From positions 1 to 13,601 of the forward strand of contig CAMLJW010000095.1 of NCBI GenBank assembly GCA_946480485.1: DNA of 13,601 nucleotides, in the 5' to 3' direction. A model generated the notes under the pieces. The model was not told the origin of the DNA and ran no database searches. It was given only the letters and a program-made list of their open reading frames with translations. This stretch comes from an uncultured Streptomyces sp. (lineage in GTDB: Bacteria; Actinomycetota; Actinomycetes; Streptomycetales; Streptomycetaceae). A program made the translations under genes and the position numbers. Positions 1-6,962 of the stretch are shown piece after piece. The number at the start of each line of letters is the position of its first letter. Position 1 is the first letter of the stretch.

Positions 1-207
1 GAAGACCACGAAGGCGGCACCGTCCTCGGCGTCTACACGTCGAAGGAAGCCGCCAAAGGCCCGTTCGTTGAAGCCGCCCACCGGATCCCCTTCGACCTCG
101 ACAACGCGTGGCAGGACGAACAGAGCGGCGCGGTCCACGCCCACGGCGGCTGCGACTGGATATCCCTCGAACCACACCCGCTCATCGGCCACCAGCAGCT
201 CACCTGA
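1..207 (+). CDS. Hypothetical protein, C-terminal fragment
   Basis: An open frame enters from the left edge and ends at TGA 205-207, giving 68 residues of a protein whose start lies outside the window. The visible part contains a GVYTSKEAA stretch followed by an acidic segment and ends in LIGHQQLT. The 'G-V-Y-(T/S)-x-E-A-A' pattern near a His-rich, acidic context recalls small phage and bacterial proteins of the DUF7336 type; this is a pattern impression only. A hairpin follows the stop directly, so the gene probably ends its own transcription unit ahead of the terminase genes. No function is assigned. Confidence 0.7.
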   Translation, partial: EDHEGGTVLGVYTSKEAAKGPFVEAAHRIPFDLDNAWQDEQSGAVHAHGGCDWISLEPHPLIGHQQLT

Positions 208-222
208 CCCCGCACAACGTCG

Positions 223-254
223 AAGGCCCGCCCGGAGCCCACCGGACGGGCCTT
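223..254 (+). terminator. Terminator-like hairpin before the terminase genes
   Basis: AAGGCCCG (223-230) pairs with CGGGCCTT (247-254). Inside it CCGG (232-235) pairs with CCGG (242-245), with one C/A mismatch and a 6-nt loop. It begins 16 nt after the stop of the upstream gene. The 3' arm ends in TT but no longer U tract follows, as is common for high-GC actinobacterial terminators. Confidence 0.6.
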
Positions 255-290
255 CACCACGCGCACTCACACCACCAGTTGCACGCCCTC

Positions 291-319
291 GTTACCATCA
301 AACCACGACAGACGGTAAC
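291..319. promoter_or_regulatory. Inverted repeat GTTACC-N17-GGTAAC upstream of terS
   Basis: Perfect 6-bp arms, GTTACC at 291-296 and GGTAAC at 314-319, lie in the 86-bp gap before the terminase small subunit gene and end 8 bases before its SD. The position suits a regulator site or part of a packaging recognition region. Only the dyad itself is seen. Confidence 0.35.
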
Positions 320-340
320 CAGCAGCAGGAAGGGCGGGCC

Positions 341-865
341 ATGGCAAACCCCAACCAACACGCCCGCGACGGCCACGGCCACTACATCCGCACCCCCCAA
401 ACCGCCGAACGCGACGCCCGCGCCGCCGAACTCCGCGCCCAAGGCTGGACCTTCCAACAAATCGCCGACGAACTCGGCTACAGCGACAAAGCAACCGCCC
501 GGCTCGCCGTGCAACGCGCCCTCCGCGACATCGTCGCAACCCCCGGCAAAGCACTCGTCGAACTCGAAGTCACCCGCCTCGAAAGCCTCTACGACGAAGT
601 CCTCAACATCTTCCAACGCGACCACCTCCTCGTCTCCCACGGCCACGTAGTCCACGACGACGACGGCCAGCCCATCATCGACGACGAGATGAAACTCAAA
701 GCCTTCGACCGGCTCCTCCGTGGCCGCGAAAGCTTCCGCAAGCTCCTCGGCCTCGACGCCCCCAACCGCGTCAGCGTCGAAGCGGAACAGCTCGGCCGCG
801 AGATCAGCCGACTCCTCGACTCCGCCCTCGGCCCAGACGACGACCGTGACGACCCCGACGCGTGA
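341..865 (+). CDS. terS: Terminase small subunit (putative)
   Basis: A 174-residue protein. The ATG is chosen because AGGAAGGG (327-334) sits 6 nt upstream; the frame stays open further upstream to 68 but through non-coding DNA. Residues about 24-62 form a helix-turn-helix-like block (LRAQGWTFQQIADELGYS), as expected for the DNA-recognition domain of phage small terminases. The rest is charged and helical, ending in an Asp-rich tail (DDDRDDPDA) that may contact the large subunit. It overlaps the next gene, a terminase ATPase, by 20 nt; this context is the main support for the role. TerS binds the packaging site and regulates the TerL motor. Almost all codons end in C, more strictly than in neighbouring genes. 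It could instead be a generic HTH protein, but the position makes that unlikely. Confidence 0.75.
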   Translation: MANPNQHARDGHGHYIRTPQTAERDARAAELRAQGWTFQQIADELGYSDKATARLAVQRALRDIVATPGKALVELEVTRLESLYDEVLNIFQRDHLLVSHGHVVHDDDGQPIIDDEMKLKAFDRLLRGRESFRKLLGLDAPNRVSVEAEQLGREISRLLDSALGPDDDRDDPDA

Positions 866-2348
866 AGCCGTCCGCCACCAGATCGAGCAACTGGTGCGCG
901 CCGGCGACACCAAGGCCCTGAAGCAGATCCGCGACCAGCTGCAGCGCAAGAGCGACCGCCGCAGTTTGAAGGAGCGGGCCCGTCTCTACGCCCACAACCC
1001 CGTCGGATGGGTCACCGAGCGGCTGAAGCAGATCGTCTGGTCGAAGCAGAGCGAGATCATGCTGTCGATCCGCGACAACCGGCGCACCGCCGTACGCAGC
1101 TGTCACGGCGTAGGGAAAAGCCACACCGCGTCGCTGGTGGCTGCCTGGTGGCTCGACACCCACCCGCCCGGCGAGGCGTTCGTCGTCACCTCTGCCCCGA
1201 CCTTCGCACAGGTCCGCGCGATCCTGTGGCGGTACATCCGGCGCACCCACCGCCGTGGCAAGCTCGCCGGCCGGGTCAATCAGACCGAGTGGCACATCGA
1301 TGACGAGCTGGTGGCGTTCGGGCGGAAGCCCGCCGACCACGACGAGTCCGCGTTCCAGGGCATCCACGCCCGCTATGTCCTCGTGATCCTCGACGAGGCG
1401 TGCGGCATTCCTGAGCAACTGTGGATTGCAGCGGACGCTTTGACGACGAACGCGGACTGCCGGATCCTCGCGATCGGCAACCCCGACAACCCAAGCTCCC
1501 ACTTTCGGAAGGTATGCCAGCCCGGGAGTGGCTGGCACGTCATCGGCATCTCAGCGTTCGAGTCCCCCAACCTCACTGGCGAGAAAGTCCCCGAGGACGT
1601 CGCGCAGGCCCTCGTCGGCAGGGAGTGGGTTGAGGAGAAAGCCCGCGAGTGGGGCGAGGACAACCCGCTCTACAAGTCCAAGGTCCTCGGCGAGTTCAGC
1701 GAGGACGCCCCGAACAAGGTCGTTCGCGCGAGCGACATCGCGCGCTGCCGCATCGACCCCGAGAAGAAGCTCACCGCCGAGGAGCTCCAGCCGGTGGAGC
1801 TTGGCGTGGACGTCGGCGGCGGCGGAGACGAGACCGTGATCCGTGAACGCCGCGGCCGGCGTGCGGGCCGGGAGTGGCGGGCGCACACCGATCGGCCGGA
1901 GAAGATCGCGCCGCTCGTGTTGCAGGCGCTGAAGGAGTCCGGTGCCACGGCGGTGAAGGTCGACAGTATCGGTATCGGCTTCGGTGTGATCGGTGAGCTG
2001 CGGAACCTTGCGGGCCAGGGCAAGCACAGTGCGCGGATCATCGGCGTCAACGTGGGCGAGAAGTCCAGCCAGCCGGACAAGTTCAAGAATCTGCGGGCGG
2101 AGATCTGGTGGGAGATCGGCCGCGGGCTGTCAGAGCGTCAAGGCTGGGATCTGTCGGGGATGGAGAACGGGGACACGACGGTGGCGCAGCTGCTGGAGCC
2201 GCTGTGGGAGGTCGATGCGCAGGGCCGGATTTTTGTGGAGCCGAAGGATGAGATCAGGAAGCGGCTTGGCAGATCACCGGATAACGCGGATGCCCTTCTG
2301 CTGGCGTACTACGTCGGGGCGCGTACGCGGGTGCGGTGGCTGTCGTGA
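846..2348 (+). CDS. terL: Terminase large subunit: packaging ATPase and nuclease
   Basis: A 500-residue motor protein. The GTG at 846 overlaps the terS end by 20 nt and gives VTTPTREAV; the SD is weak, suggesting translational coupling. The ATPase domain has a Walker A-like loop SCHGVGKS at residues 85-92, Walker B VLVILDEA with D183/E184, and a downstream IGNP coupling motif. The C-terminal RNase H-like nuclease shows GVDVGGGG (D322), KVDSIGIG (D373) and SPDNADAL (D479/D482), the usual acidic metal-binding triad. Length and motif order fit phage terminase large subunits. It docks on the portal vertex, pumps DNA using ATP and cuts the concatemer. Third-position base choice changes from mostly C in the first half to more G in the last quarter, possibly reflecting mosaic origin. 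Confidence 0.93.
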   Translation: MTTPTREAVRHQIEQLVRAGDTKALKQIRDQLQRKSDRRSLKERARLYAHNPVGWVTERLKQIVWSKQSEIMLSIRDNRRTAVRSCHGVGKSHTASLVAAWWLDTHPPGEAFVVTSAPTFAQVRAILWRYIRRTHRRGKLAGRVNQTEWHIDDELVAFGRKPADHDESAFQGIHARYVLVILDEACGIPEQLWIAADALTTNADCRILAIGNPDNPSSHFRKVCQPGSGWHVIGISAFESPNLTGEKVPEDVAQALVGREWVEEKAREWGEDNPLYKSKVLGEFSEDAPNKVVRASDIARCRIDPEKKLTAEELQPVELGVDVGGGGDETVIRERRGRRAGREWRAHTDRPEKIAPLVLQALKESGATAVKVDSIGIGFGVIGELRNLAGQGKHSARIIGVNVGEKSSQPDKFKNLRAEIWWEIGRGLSERQGWDLSGMENGDTTVAQLLEPLWEVDAQGRIFVEPKDEIRKRLGRSPDNADALLLAYYVGARTRVRWLS

Positions 2349-2424
2349 TCGTCTGCTGCTAGCCCCGGTAGCGCCCGGGCATGGACAATACGTGTGAGCC
2401 CGACCCTGACATCGGAGGACCGTG

Positions 2425-2643
2425 GTGAAGCAGACCATCGCCCGACTCGCCGCGGCCCGCCCACGCCTCAACACCGCCGCGACCGCTATCGCTGAGGCCC
2501 GTGCTGGCCTCTACACCACCGCAGGGTTCGCCTGCGGCACCGCATCAGCGTGGGTCACCTGGGGTGTCGGCGCGGGTCTTGCCGGGGCCAGCCTGTCGCT
2601 GCTGCTGATGGGTGTCCTGTCGGAGAAGGAGGCGACCCGATGA
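2425..2643 (+). CDS. Small membrane protein between terminase and portal
   Basis: A 72-residue protein. GGAGG (2414-2418) lies 6 nt before GTG 2425, making it a better start than the adjacent in-frame GTG at 2422 (3 nt spacing). After a basic, Ala-rich amphipathic N-terminus comes a long hydrophobic stretch at about residues 32-64 (AGFACGTASAWVTWGVG, then ASLSLLLMGVL), enough for one long or two short membrane helices, and a short charged tail. Its stop overlaps the portal start as ATGA, so the two are probably translated together. Such small membrane proteins occur in head operons of actinobacterial phages without a known function. Nothing marks it as a holin. Confidence 0.75.
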   Translation: MKQTIARLAAARPRLNTAATAIAEARAGLYTTAGFACGTASAWVTWGVGAGLAGASLSLLLMGVLSEKEATR

Positions 2644-4796
2644 GGTCTCTACGAGCGTTGAGGAACAAGGCGCCCGTCCCGTACGTGTCGTCTCGGAACC
2701 TGTCGATTCCGTGGCGGGCTCCGTCCGGGGCTGAGGCGCAGATGCGGGCGATGGGCAGTGTGGGAACGCTGTTCTCCATCGTCAACCGCACCTCGAATGC
2801 GACCGCGCTGGTCGACTGGAAGCTGTACCGCAAGGCCGCATCGGGCCTGCCGGAGGACCGGGTCGAGGTCACGCAGCATGCGATCCTCGACCTGTGGGAG
2901 AAGCCGAACCGGTTCTTCACCCGGCAGGAGCTGGTGGAGACGGTCCAGCAGCACATCGACCTGACCGGTGAGGGCTGGCTCGTCATCGGCCGTAACCCGC
3001 GCTCCCCGATGCCGCTGGAACTGTGGCCGGTACGCCCGGACCGTATCCAGCCCGTCCCGCATCCCACCGATTTCATATCCGGCTACCTGTACACGGGCCC
3101 GGACGGCCGGGAGATCGCGCTGCGGGTTGAGGACGTTATTCAGATCCGCATGCCCAACCCCCTTGACCCCTACCGGGGGATGGGGCCGGTGCAGTCGATC
3201 CTCACCGAACTCGACGCGTCCAGGTACAGCGCCGAGTGGAACCGCAACTTCTTCATGAACTCCGCGGAGCCCGGCGGGATCATCGAACTCCCCTCCGTGC
3301 TCTCCGACCCCGAATGGGACCAGCTCCAGGCCCGCTGGAACGAGCAGCACAAAGGTGTTGCCAACGCCCACCGTGTGGCGTTCATCGAGCACGGCACGTG
3401 GAAAGACCGCAAGTACACCCAGCGCGACATGCAGTTCGCCGAACTCCGGCAGGTGTCCCGCGATGTGATCCGCGAAGCATTCGGCGCACCGGCGTTCGTG
3501 TTGGGTGAGGTCGGGGACGTCAACCGGGCGACCGCTGAGGCATCGAAGGTGTTGTTCGCGGAGCAGTTGACGGTGCCGCGGCTGGAGCGCTGGAAGGGCG
3601 CTCTGATGAATGATCTGCTGCCGCTGTACGGGCTGGACGCGGCACGCATGCTGGAGTTCGACTACTGCGACCCCGTACCCCCCGACGCCGCAGCCCGGAA
3701 CGCGGAGCTGAAGACGAAAGCCGAAGCCGCGAAGCTGTTCGTTGATGCGGGCTGGTACGCGCCCGATGTGGCTGCCGCGCTGGAGCTGCCCGAGATGGCG
3801 TTCGGGCAGCCCGGCGCGGACCAAGACCGAGAGCTCCTCGTCTCGCTGGTGACGAAGGCACCCACGCTCGCGCCGGTGATTCTGCCGATGCTCGGCTTCA
3901 CCGTCCCCCAGCAGGCCGCCCCCGCGCCGCCGGCCCCGGCCCCTGCGGCTCCGGCCGCACGCCTAGACCTGCACCACCACGTGCCGTTCACGCCCGCGCC
4001 GCGGCAGTTGCCGTCGTACAACACGGTCGTGGCCGCGCCGCGCCGAGCCCTGCTGACGGCCGCGGCCTCCGAGTCGGAGTTGGATGCGGTGCGCGTGCAG
4101 CACGAGGAGGCACTCGCCGAGCTGTTGGAGGCGTGGGGGCCTGTGGCGGAGGCGCAGATTGAGGCGCTCGCCGAGCAGATCGAGACGGCCGTTGATGCGG
4201 GTGATACGGAGGCTCTGGCTGCGCTCACGGTCGACGCGGATGCTTCAGCGGGTGTTCTGCGGCGGGCGCTCGGTGAGATGGCCGAGAGCGCTGCCGTGCA
4301 GATGGCTGTGGAAGCGGGCGAGCAGGGTGTGAAGGTGCGTCCGCCGAAGGTCGACGAGGGCCTGCGGAACGCGTTCGGTTCCGAGTTGATCGAGATCGCT
4401 GCTGCGACCGCCGCGCTGCTGGCGGCGGACACTGCGGGTTCGGCGGGGCGCGAGGCGCTGCGCCTACTGGTTCCGGGGGTGCGTGGCTCGGAGGTCGCGG
4501 AGAAGGTCGGCGGGTTCCTGCGCGGGCTCAAGAACTGGTTCCGCCGCGACCAGCTCTGCGGGGCACTGCACCGGGCGCAGAACACGGGCCGCATGGCGAC
4601 GCTCGCTGCCGCGCCGAAGGCCCGCTATTTCGCCACAGAACGTAACGACTCGAACCGGTGTCAGCCGTGTACGGACATCGACGGCACGGAGTTCGAGGAC
4701 CTCGACGCCGTGCGCGCCGTGTACGGGGCGGGTGGTTACCAGGACTGCGAGGGCGGCATCCGCTGCCGGGGCACCGTCACTGCGGTCTGGGAGTGA
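2640..4796 (+). CDS. Portal protein fused to a MuF-type minor head domain
   Basis: A 718-residue protein. The ATG overlaps the previous stop (ATGA), with AAGGAGG at 2626-2632, 7 nt upstream. Residues about 1-400 match the HK97-type portal family: a LYRK strand near the N-terminus, a segment around LWEKPNRFFTRQE, DPLDPYRGMGPV, NSAEPGGIIELP, and the C-terminal stem around FGAPAFVLGEVGDVNRATAEA. A Pro/Ala linker covers about residues 420-443. The C-terminal part (about 480-718) is helical and ends in a MuF-like block: ERNDSNRCQPCTDIDG, then YQDCEGGIRCRGT. The portal forms the dodecameric DNA channel; MuF proteins are minor internal capsid proteins usually encoded by the next gene. Here both are one chain. 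No internal stop or SD suggests separate translation of the MuF part. Confidence 0.92.
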   Translation: MRSLRALRNKAPVPYVSSRNLSIPWRAPSGAEAQMRAMGSVGTLFSIVNRTSNATALVDWKLYRKAASGLPEDRVEVTQHAILDLWEKPNRFFTRQELVETVQQHIDLTGEGWLVIGRNPRSPMPLELWPVRPDRIQPVPHPTDFISGYLYTGPDGREIALRVEDVIQIRMPNPLDPYRGMGPVQSILTELDASRYSAEWNRNFFMNSAEPGGIIELPSVLSDPEWDQLQARWNEQHKGVANAHRVAFIEHGTWKDRKYTQRDMQFAELRQVSRDVIREAFGAPAFVLGEVGDVNRATAEASKVLFAEQLTVPRLERWKGALMNDLLPLYGLDAARMLEFDYCDPVPPDAAARNAELKTKAEAAKLFVDAGWYAPDVAAALELPEMAFGQPGADQDRELLVSLVTKAPTLAPVILPMLGFTVPQQAAPAPPAPAPAAPAARLDLHHHVPFTPAPRQLPSYNTVVAAPRRALLTAAASESELDAVRVQHEEALAELLEAWGPVAEAQIEALAEQIETAVDAGDTEALAALTVDADASAGVLRRALGEMAESAAVQMAVEAGEQGVKVRPPKVDEGLRNAFGSELIEIAAATAALLAADTAGSAGREALRLLVPGVRGSEVAEKVGGFLRGLKNWFRRDQLCGALHRAQNTGRMATLAAAPKARYFATERNDSNRCQPCTDIDGTEFEDLDAVRAVYGAGGYQDCEGGIRCRGTVTAVWE

Positions 4797-4797
4797 G

Positions 4798-4968
4798 CTA
4801 TTTCCGGACGCCAGGCTCAGGGTTGATGAGCACGTGGGTCAAGGTGTAGGCCATGGCGCACCAGACTGCGGTGATCGCCGCTGACCCGGTCCAGCCCCAT
4901 CGTGCTCCGAAGTAGGCCCACGGGAAGACGACGATCCCTGCAATCAGCGCCGCGATGAAGGGCTTCAC
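4798..4968 (-). CDS. Small two-helix membrane protein, last gene of the minus-strand cassette
   Basis: A 56-residue protein starting at GTG 4968-4966, which overlaps the upstream stop as GTGA; the frame is open further upstream, but the overlap pattern of this operon supports this start. Two hydrophobic segments are visible: residues about 4-20 (FIAALIAGIVVFPWAYF) and about 29-48 (SAAITAVWCAMAYTLTHVLI), separated by a short Arg/Trp loop, with a charged C-terminus. It is of holin-like size, but no lysis gene is nearby, so no role is assigned. Its TAG ends one base away from the stop of the convergent portal gene. Confidence 0.7.
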   Translation of the reverse strand: MKPFIAALIAGIVVFPWAYFGARWGWTGSAAITAVWCAMAYTLTHVLINPEPGVRK

Positions 4969-5309
4969 CAGGACACCACCCTCGGCGGGATGCCGTCCGC
5001 GCCCTGGTCCTCCTTGTGCGACCACACTGTGATGTTCGTGAAGCCCTGCGCCTTCAGATGCACCTCCAGTTCTTCCGAATGGCCGTAGTTCCAACCGATC
5101 CACAAGGCCGCACTGGACGCGTACTTGTTCCCGCCCTGGACCAGGTTGATGTCGATGTCTTTGCGGTCGAGAGAGAGCACGGGAATCGGGTTGTCAGGGT
5201 GAAGCCCGATGAAGGCGCGGACGGCTTCGGCGACCTTGGGTGCGGTCTCCTCGGCGAAGGCGTCTTCGGTGTCGCCGATGATGATGAAAAGGTCGGTCAC
5301 GTAGCTCAT
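4965..5309 (-). CDS. Hypothetical protein (114 residues)
   Basis: The ATG at 5309 is preceded by AGGAAG, 7 nt upstream, and overlaps the preceding gene's stop as ATGA. The product begins MSYVTDLFIIIGDTEDAF, an alternating hydrophobic strand followed by an acidic turn. It continues with a helix (APKVAEAVRAFIGL), a DRKDIDINLVQGGNKY segment and an aromatic region (ALWIGWNYGHSEELEVHL). It looks like a compact soluble alpha/beta protein with no signal peptide. I do not recognise a family. It is coupled to the small membrane protein downstream by a GTGA overlap. Confidence 0.75.
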   Translation of the reverse strand: MSYVTDLFIIIGDTEDAFAEETAPKVAEAVRAFIGLHPDNPIPVLSLDRKDIDINLVQGGNKYASSAALWIGWNYGHSEELEVHLKAQGFTNITVWSHKEDQGADGIPPRVVSW

Positions 5310-5533
5310 GGCGCAGGCTTCCTGTGCTCGGCAAGGATGGATGGGCATCGGCCTTGGCTGCACTCGTACGAGCAGCAGGTGAGGGCGAGGCAGCGGCCTG
5401 GGCGGCAGTGCTCCGACAGCGGGCGCGGCAACGGGTCTGCTGCCACAGGGCGGGGCTCGGGCTCGTCGCGGCAGCCACACAGGCACGACGGGTCGTCGTC
5501 GCGGTGCGGGATCAGCTCACCCCAACGACTCAC
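5306..5533 (-). CDS. Cys-rich small protein (possible metal-binding)
   Basis: A 75-residue protein starting at GTG 5533-5531, inside the GTGA overlap with the upstream gene; a weak GAGAGG lies about 8 nt upstream. It has nine cysteines: C17, C19, C21, C43, C48, C53, C54, C58 and C63. The first group is a CLCGC run; the second reads C-x4-C-x4-CC-x3-C-x4-C. A Pro/Glu/Arg-rich spacer separates them. The pattern suggests zinc or metal clusters. Without a signal peptide, secretion with disulfides is less likely. Family unknown. Confidence 0.65.
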   Translation of the reverse strand: MSRWGELIPHRDDDPSCLCGCRDEPEPRPVAADPLPRPLSEHCRPGRCLALTCCSYECSQGRCPSILAEHRKPAP

Positions 5534-5850
5534 GGCTGCGGCCTCTCGTCAGCGAGGGCCCACATCGGCCAGTGCTCCGGCGGCTCCACGACAAGCGGCA
5601 CCGTACGGTCTTCCGACGCGGCACCGTCCTGGCCATCCACGTGGTACCTGGCGCCGTCGAGAGTGCGCAGGTAGGCCCGACATCGGATCACGTGCCCGCC
5701 CGGGCCGTCCTCGACGGTCAGGTTGTGGTCGGTGGATACGTCGTCGGGTTCGATGCCGTTCGCCGCTACCCACGCTGAGATCTCTTCGGCGCGGCCTTGT
5801 GCGATGTGCAGGGGCCACAGGGTCTTGTTGCTGATCAGGCGGCGGCTCAC
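5530..5850 (-). CDS. Hypothetical protein (106 residues)
   Basis: GTG 5850-5848 lies in a GTGA overlap with the upstream stop and has GGAAGG 7 nt upstream. The N-terminal third is basic and helical (ISNKTLWPLHIAQGRAEEISAWVAANGI). The middle is acidic (EPDDVSTDHNLTVEDG), and a likely beta region follows (GGHVIRCRAYLRTLDGARYHVDG) with a Pro/Trp-rich end (VVEPPEHWPMWAL). Soluble; no catalytic motif recognised. Its place inside the coupled run of small genes suggests an accessory phage protein. Confidence 0.72.
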   Translation of the reverse strand: MSRRLISNKTLWPLHIAQGRAEEISAWVAANGIEPDDVSTDHNLTVEDGPGGHVIRCRAYLRTLDGARYHVDGQDGAASEDRTVPLVVEPPEHWPMWALADERPQP

Positions 5851-6440
5851 GGGGTCACCTTCCAGTTGGGTCCGCGCAACGCGGCCGGCACACTGCTTGT
5901 GGGCCGCGCGCTGAGGAGTCGGACGAGTGCGTCGAGGCGGACGGGCGGCTTCGGCTCAGGCCGTTCGGGCTCGGGCCGGTCCAGGCTGGCGCGCTGTCCC
6001 TCGGTCAGCCCGTACCCCTCGGCGAGGGCGAGCAGGGTCGGGCAGTCGTTGGTGTGGTCGACTTCGTGCCCGTATTCGCTGTCTACGCCGCAGCCATTGC
6101 AGGCGTAGGGGTCCCATTTGGTGCCTGCGGGTGCGTGGTGTTCGAGGATCTTCCGGTCGGCGGCACAGCGGCGCAGCACGGCGGCCGGATCATGGAGTGC
6201 GATCAGCAGATGCTCGTTCCGCCCGGTCTGAACGAGCGCAACAGGCTGCTCGCTCTCACGGACGGCGCCCTCGGGCGGCTCGATGTTGGTCCGCGAGTAC
6301 GCGACGATCCGCGCCCACCGCCCGCTTCGGGACGGCTCGATCCGCCACTCGTCGGGGGCGTAACCGCCGGGACTGATGAGGTCGGCGAGCTGCTCGCGGT
6401 CGTCGATCTGCTGGGTGATCCAGCCATGCAAGTCAGGCAC
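5847..6440 (-). CDS. DUF6221-like protein with a C2HC zinc motif
   Basis: A 197-residue protein, the longest in the minus-strand run. GTG 6440-6438 has AAGGAG (6453-6448) 7 nt upstream and overlaps the previous gene by 8 nt. The start MPDLHGWITQQIDDRE, the ALHDPAAVLRRCAADRKIL helix, and a C-x2-C...H-x3-C knuckle (C114, C117, H129, C133) followed by LLALAEGYGLTEGQ match the pattern I associate with the actinobacterial/phage DUF6221 family, whose function is unknown. The knuckle suggests one bound zinc. The C-terminus has a Pro/Glu/Arg linker (RPEPERPEPKPP) and a final basic helix. The family call is from memory and not database-checked. Confidence 0.8.
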   Translation of the reverse strand: MPDLHGWITQQIDDREQLADLISPGGYAPDEWRIEPSRSGRWARIVAYSRTNIEPPEGAVRESEQPVALVQTGRNEHLLIALHDPAAVLRRCAADRKILEHHAPAGTKWDPYACNGCGVDSEYGHEVDHTNDCPTLLALAEGYGLTEGQRASLDRPEPERPEPKPPVRLDALVRLLSARPTSSVPAALRGPNWKVTP

Positions 6441-6558
6441 CGGGCTGCTCCTTGATCCAAGTGGCGGGCTTGAGGGTGAGGCGGCCGTCTGCGCGGTCCC
6501 ACCAGTACGGCTTGCCGAACAGCCAGACGGTACGCAGGGCGTCAGGGTCCCGGATCAC
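6433..6558 (-). CDS. Very small protein (41 residues)
   Basis: GTG 6558-6556 sits in a GTGA overlap with the upstream stop and has AAGGAG (6569-6564) 5 nt upstream. A longer in-frame extension exists but would run through the upstream gene. The peptide reads VIRDPDALRTVWLFGKPYWW, then a turn DRADGRL and a Lys/Trp-rich end finishing KEQPGA. It is aromatic (four Trp) and basic, perhaps a small beta fold. The KEQP codons form the SD of the next gene. Function unknown; overlaps and SD support a real gene despite its size. Confidence 0.62.
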   Translation of the reverse strand: MIRDPDALRTVWLFGKPYWWDRADGRLTLKPATWIKEQPGA

Positions 6559-6962
6559 GGCTGCTCCTTCACGGTGAAGTCGAGTTCGTTCCGGAGTCTG
6601 CGTAGCCGCTCCCACGGAAGGCATTGCTGCTGGTGCCCCTTCTCGATCGCGGCGCGCATGGCCGGGTCGGGGGACTGGTAGGCGGCGGCGAGGATCCACA
6701 GCCAGTCCCGGTCGGTCCAGTCGGTGCTGCCGTGGCAGCAGGTGATCCCGTTCGGGCGTGGTGGCGTCGAGCGTCCTCGGGTGGAGGGGCAGCCGAGTTC
6801 GACGAGCGGGTACGAGTAGCGGCCGATCATCAGGTCGCAGTCGGCGTGCTCGGCGATGCCTTCCGCGATGGCGGCCTCAGCGTGCTCGGGGCGTTGGAAG
6901 TCGTCTGCGGCGACGATGGCCGGGTCGTGGGAGAGGCAGAGGACACGGTAGGTACTGCTCAC
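6555..6962 (-). CDS. Hypothetical phage protein (135 residues)
   Basis: GTG 6962-6960 overlaps the upstream stop (GTGA) and has AAGGAG (6973-6968) 5 nt upstream. The product starts VSSTYRVLCLSHDPAIV, continues with a helix (PEHAEAAIAEGIAEHADCDL), a CCHG segment near the middle and a Trp/Asp-rich region (TDWTDRDWLWILAAAY), and ends in a basic helix and KEQP. It resembles small proteins seen among accessory genes of Streptomyces phages. The CLSHDP start and Cys/His residues hint at a metal site, but there is no firm motif. Confidence 0.75.
   Translation of the reverse strand: MSSTYRVLCLSHDPAIVAADDFQRPEHAEAAIAEGIAEHADCDLMIGRYSYPLVELGCPSTRGRSTPPRPNGITCCHGSTDWTDRDWLWILAAAYQSPDPAMRAAIEKGHQQQCLPWERLRRLRNELDFTVKEQP

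Noticed and set aside
68..340. Upstream extension of terS to the first ATG of the frame
   Set aside because: It overlaps the end of the upstream gene and the terminator, encodes Pro/Thr/Ser-rich filler, and the ATG at 341 has a good SD.
254..949. 231-residue minus-strand open frame over terS
   Set aside because: Val/Ala/Glu/Gly-rich mirror translation of a C-rich gene, crossing both the terS start and the terS/terL overlap.
2362..2380. Hairpin just after the terL stop as a terminator
   Set aside because: The stem is only 5-7 bp with a mismatch, and the next genes run in the same direction with strong SDs; not convincing as a stop signal.
2649..3824. 391-residue minus-strand open frame over the portal gene
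   Set aside because: The plus strand encodes clear portal motifs through this range; the antisense product shows no domain.
4798..4968. Holin assignment for the small membrane protein
   Set aside because: Size and two helices would fit, but there is no endolysin or other lysis gene nearby and many small membrane proteins share this shape.
5016..5834. 272-residue plus-strand open frame across the minus-strand cassette
   Set aside because: The minus-strand genes here have overlapping stop/start junctions and SDs; the plus frame is low-complexity Arg/Ser/Gly-rich and spans four real genes.
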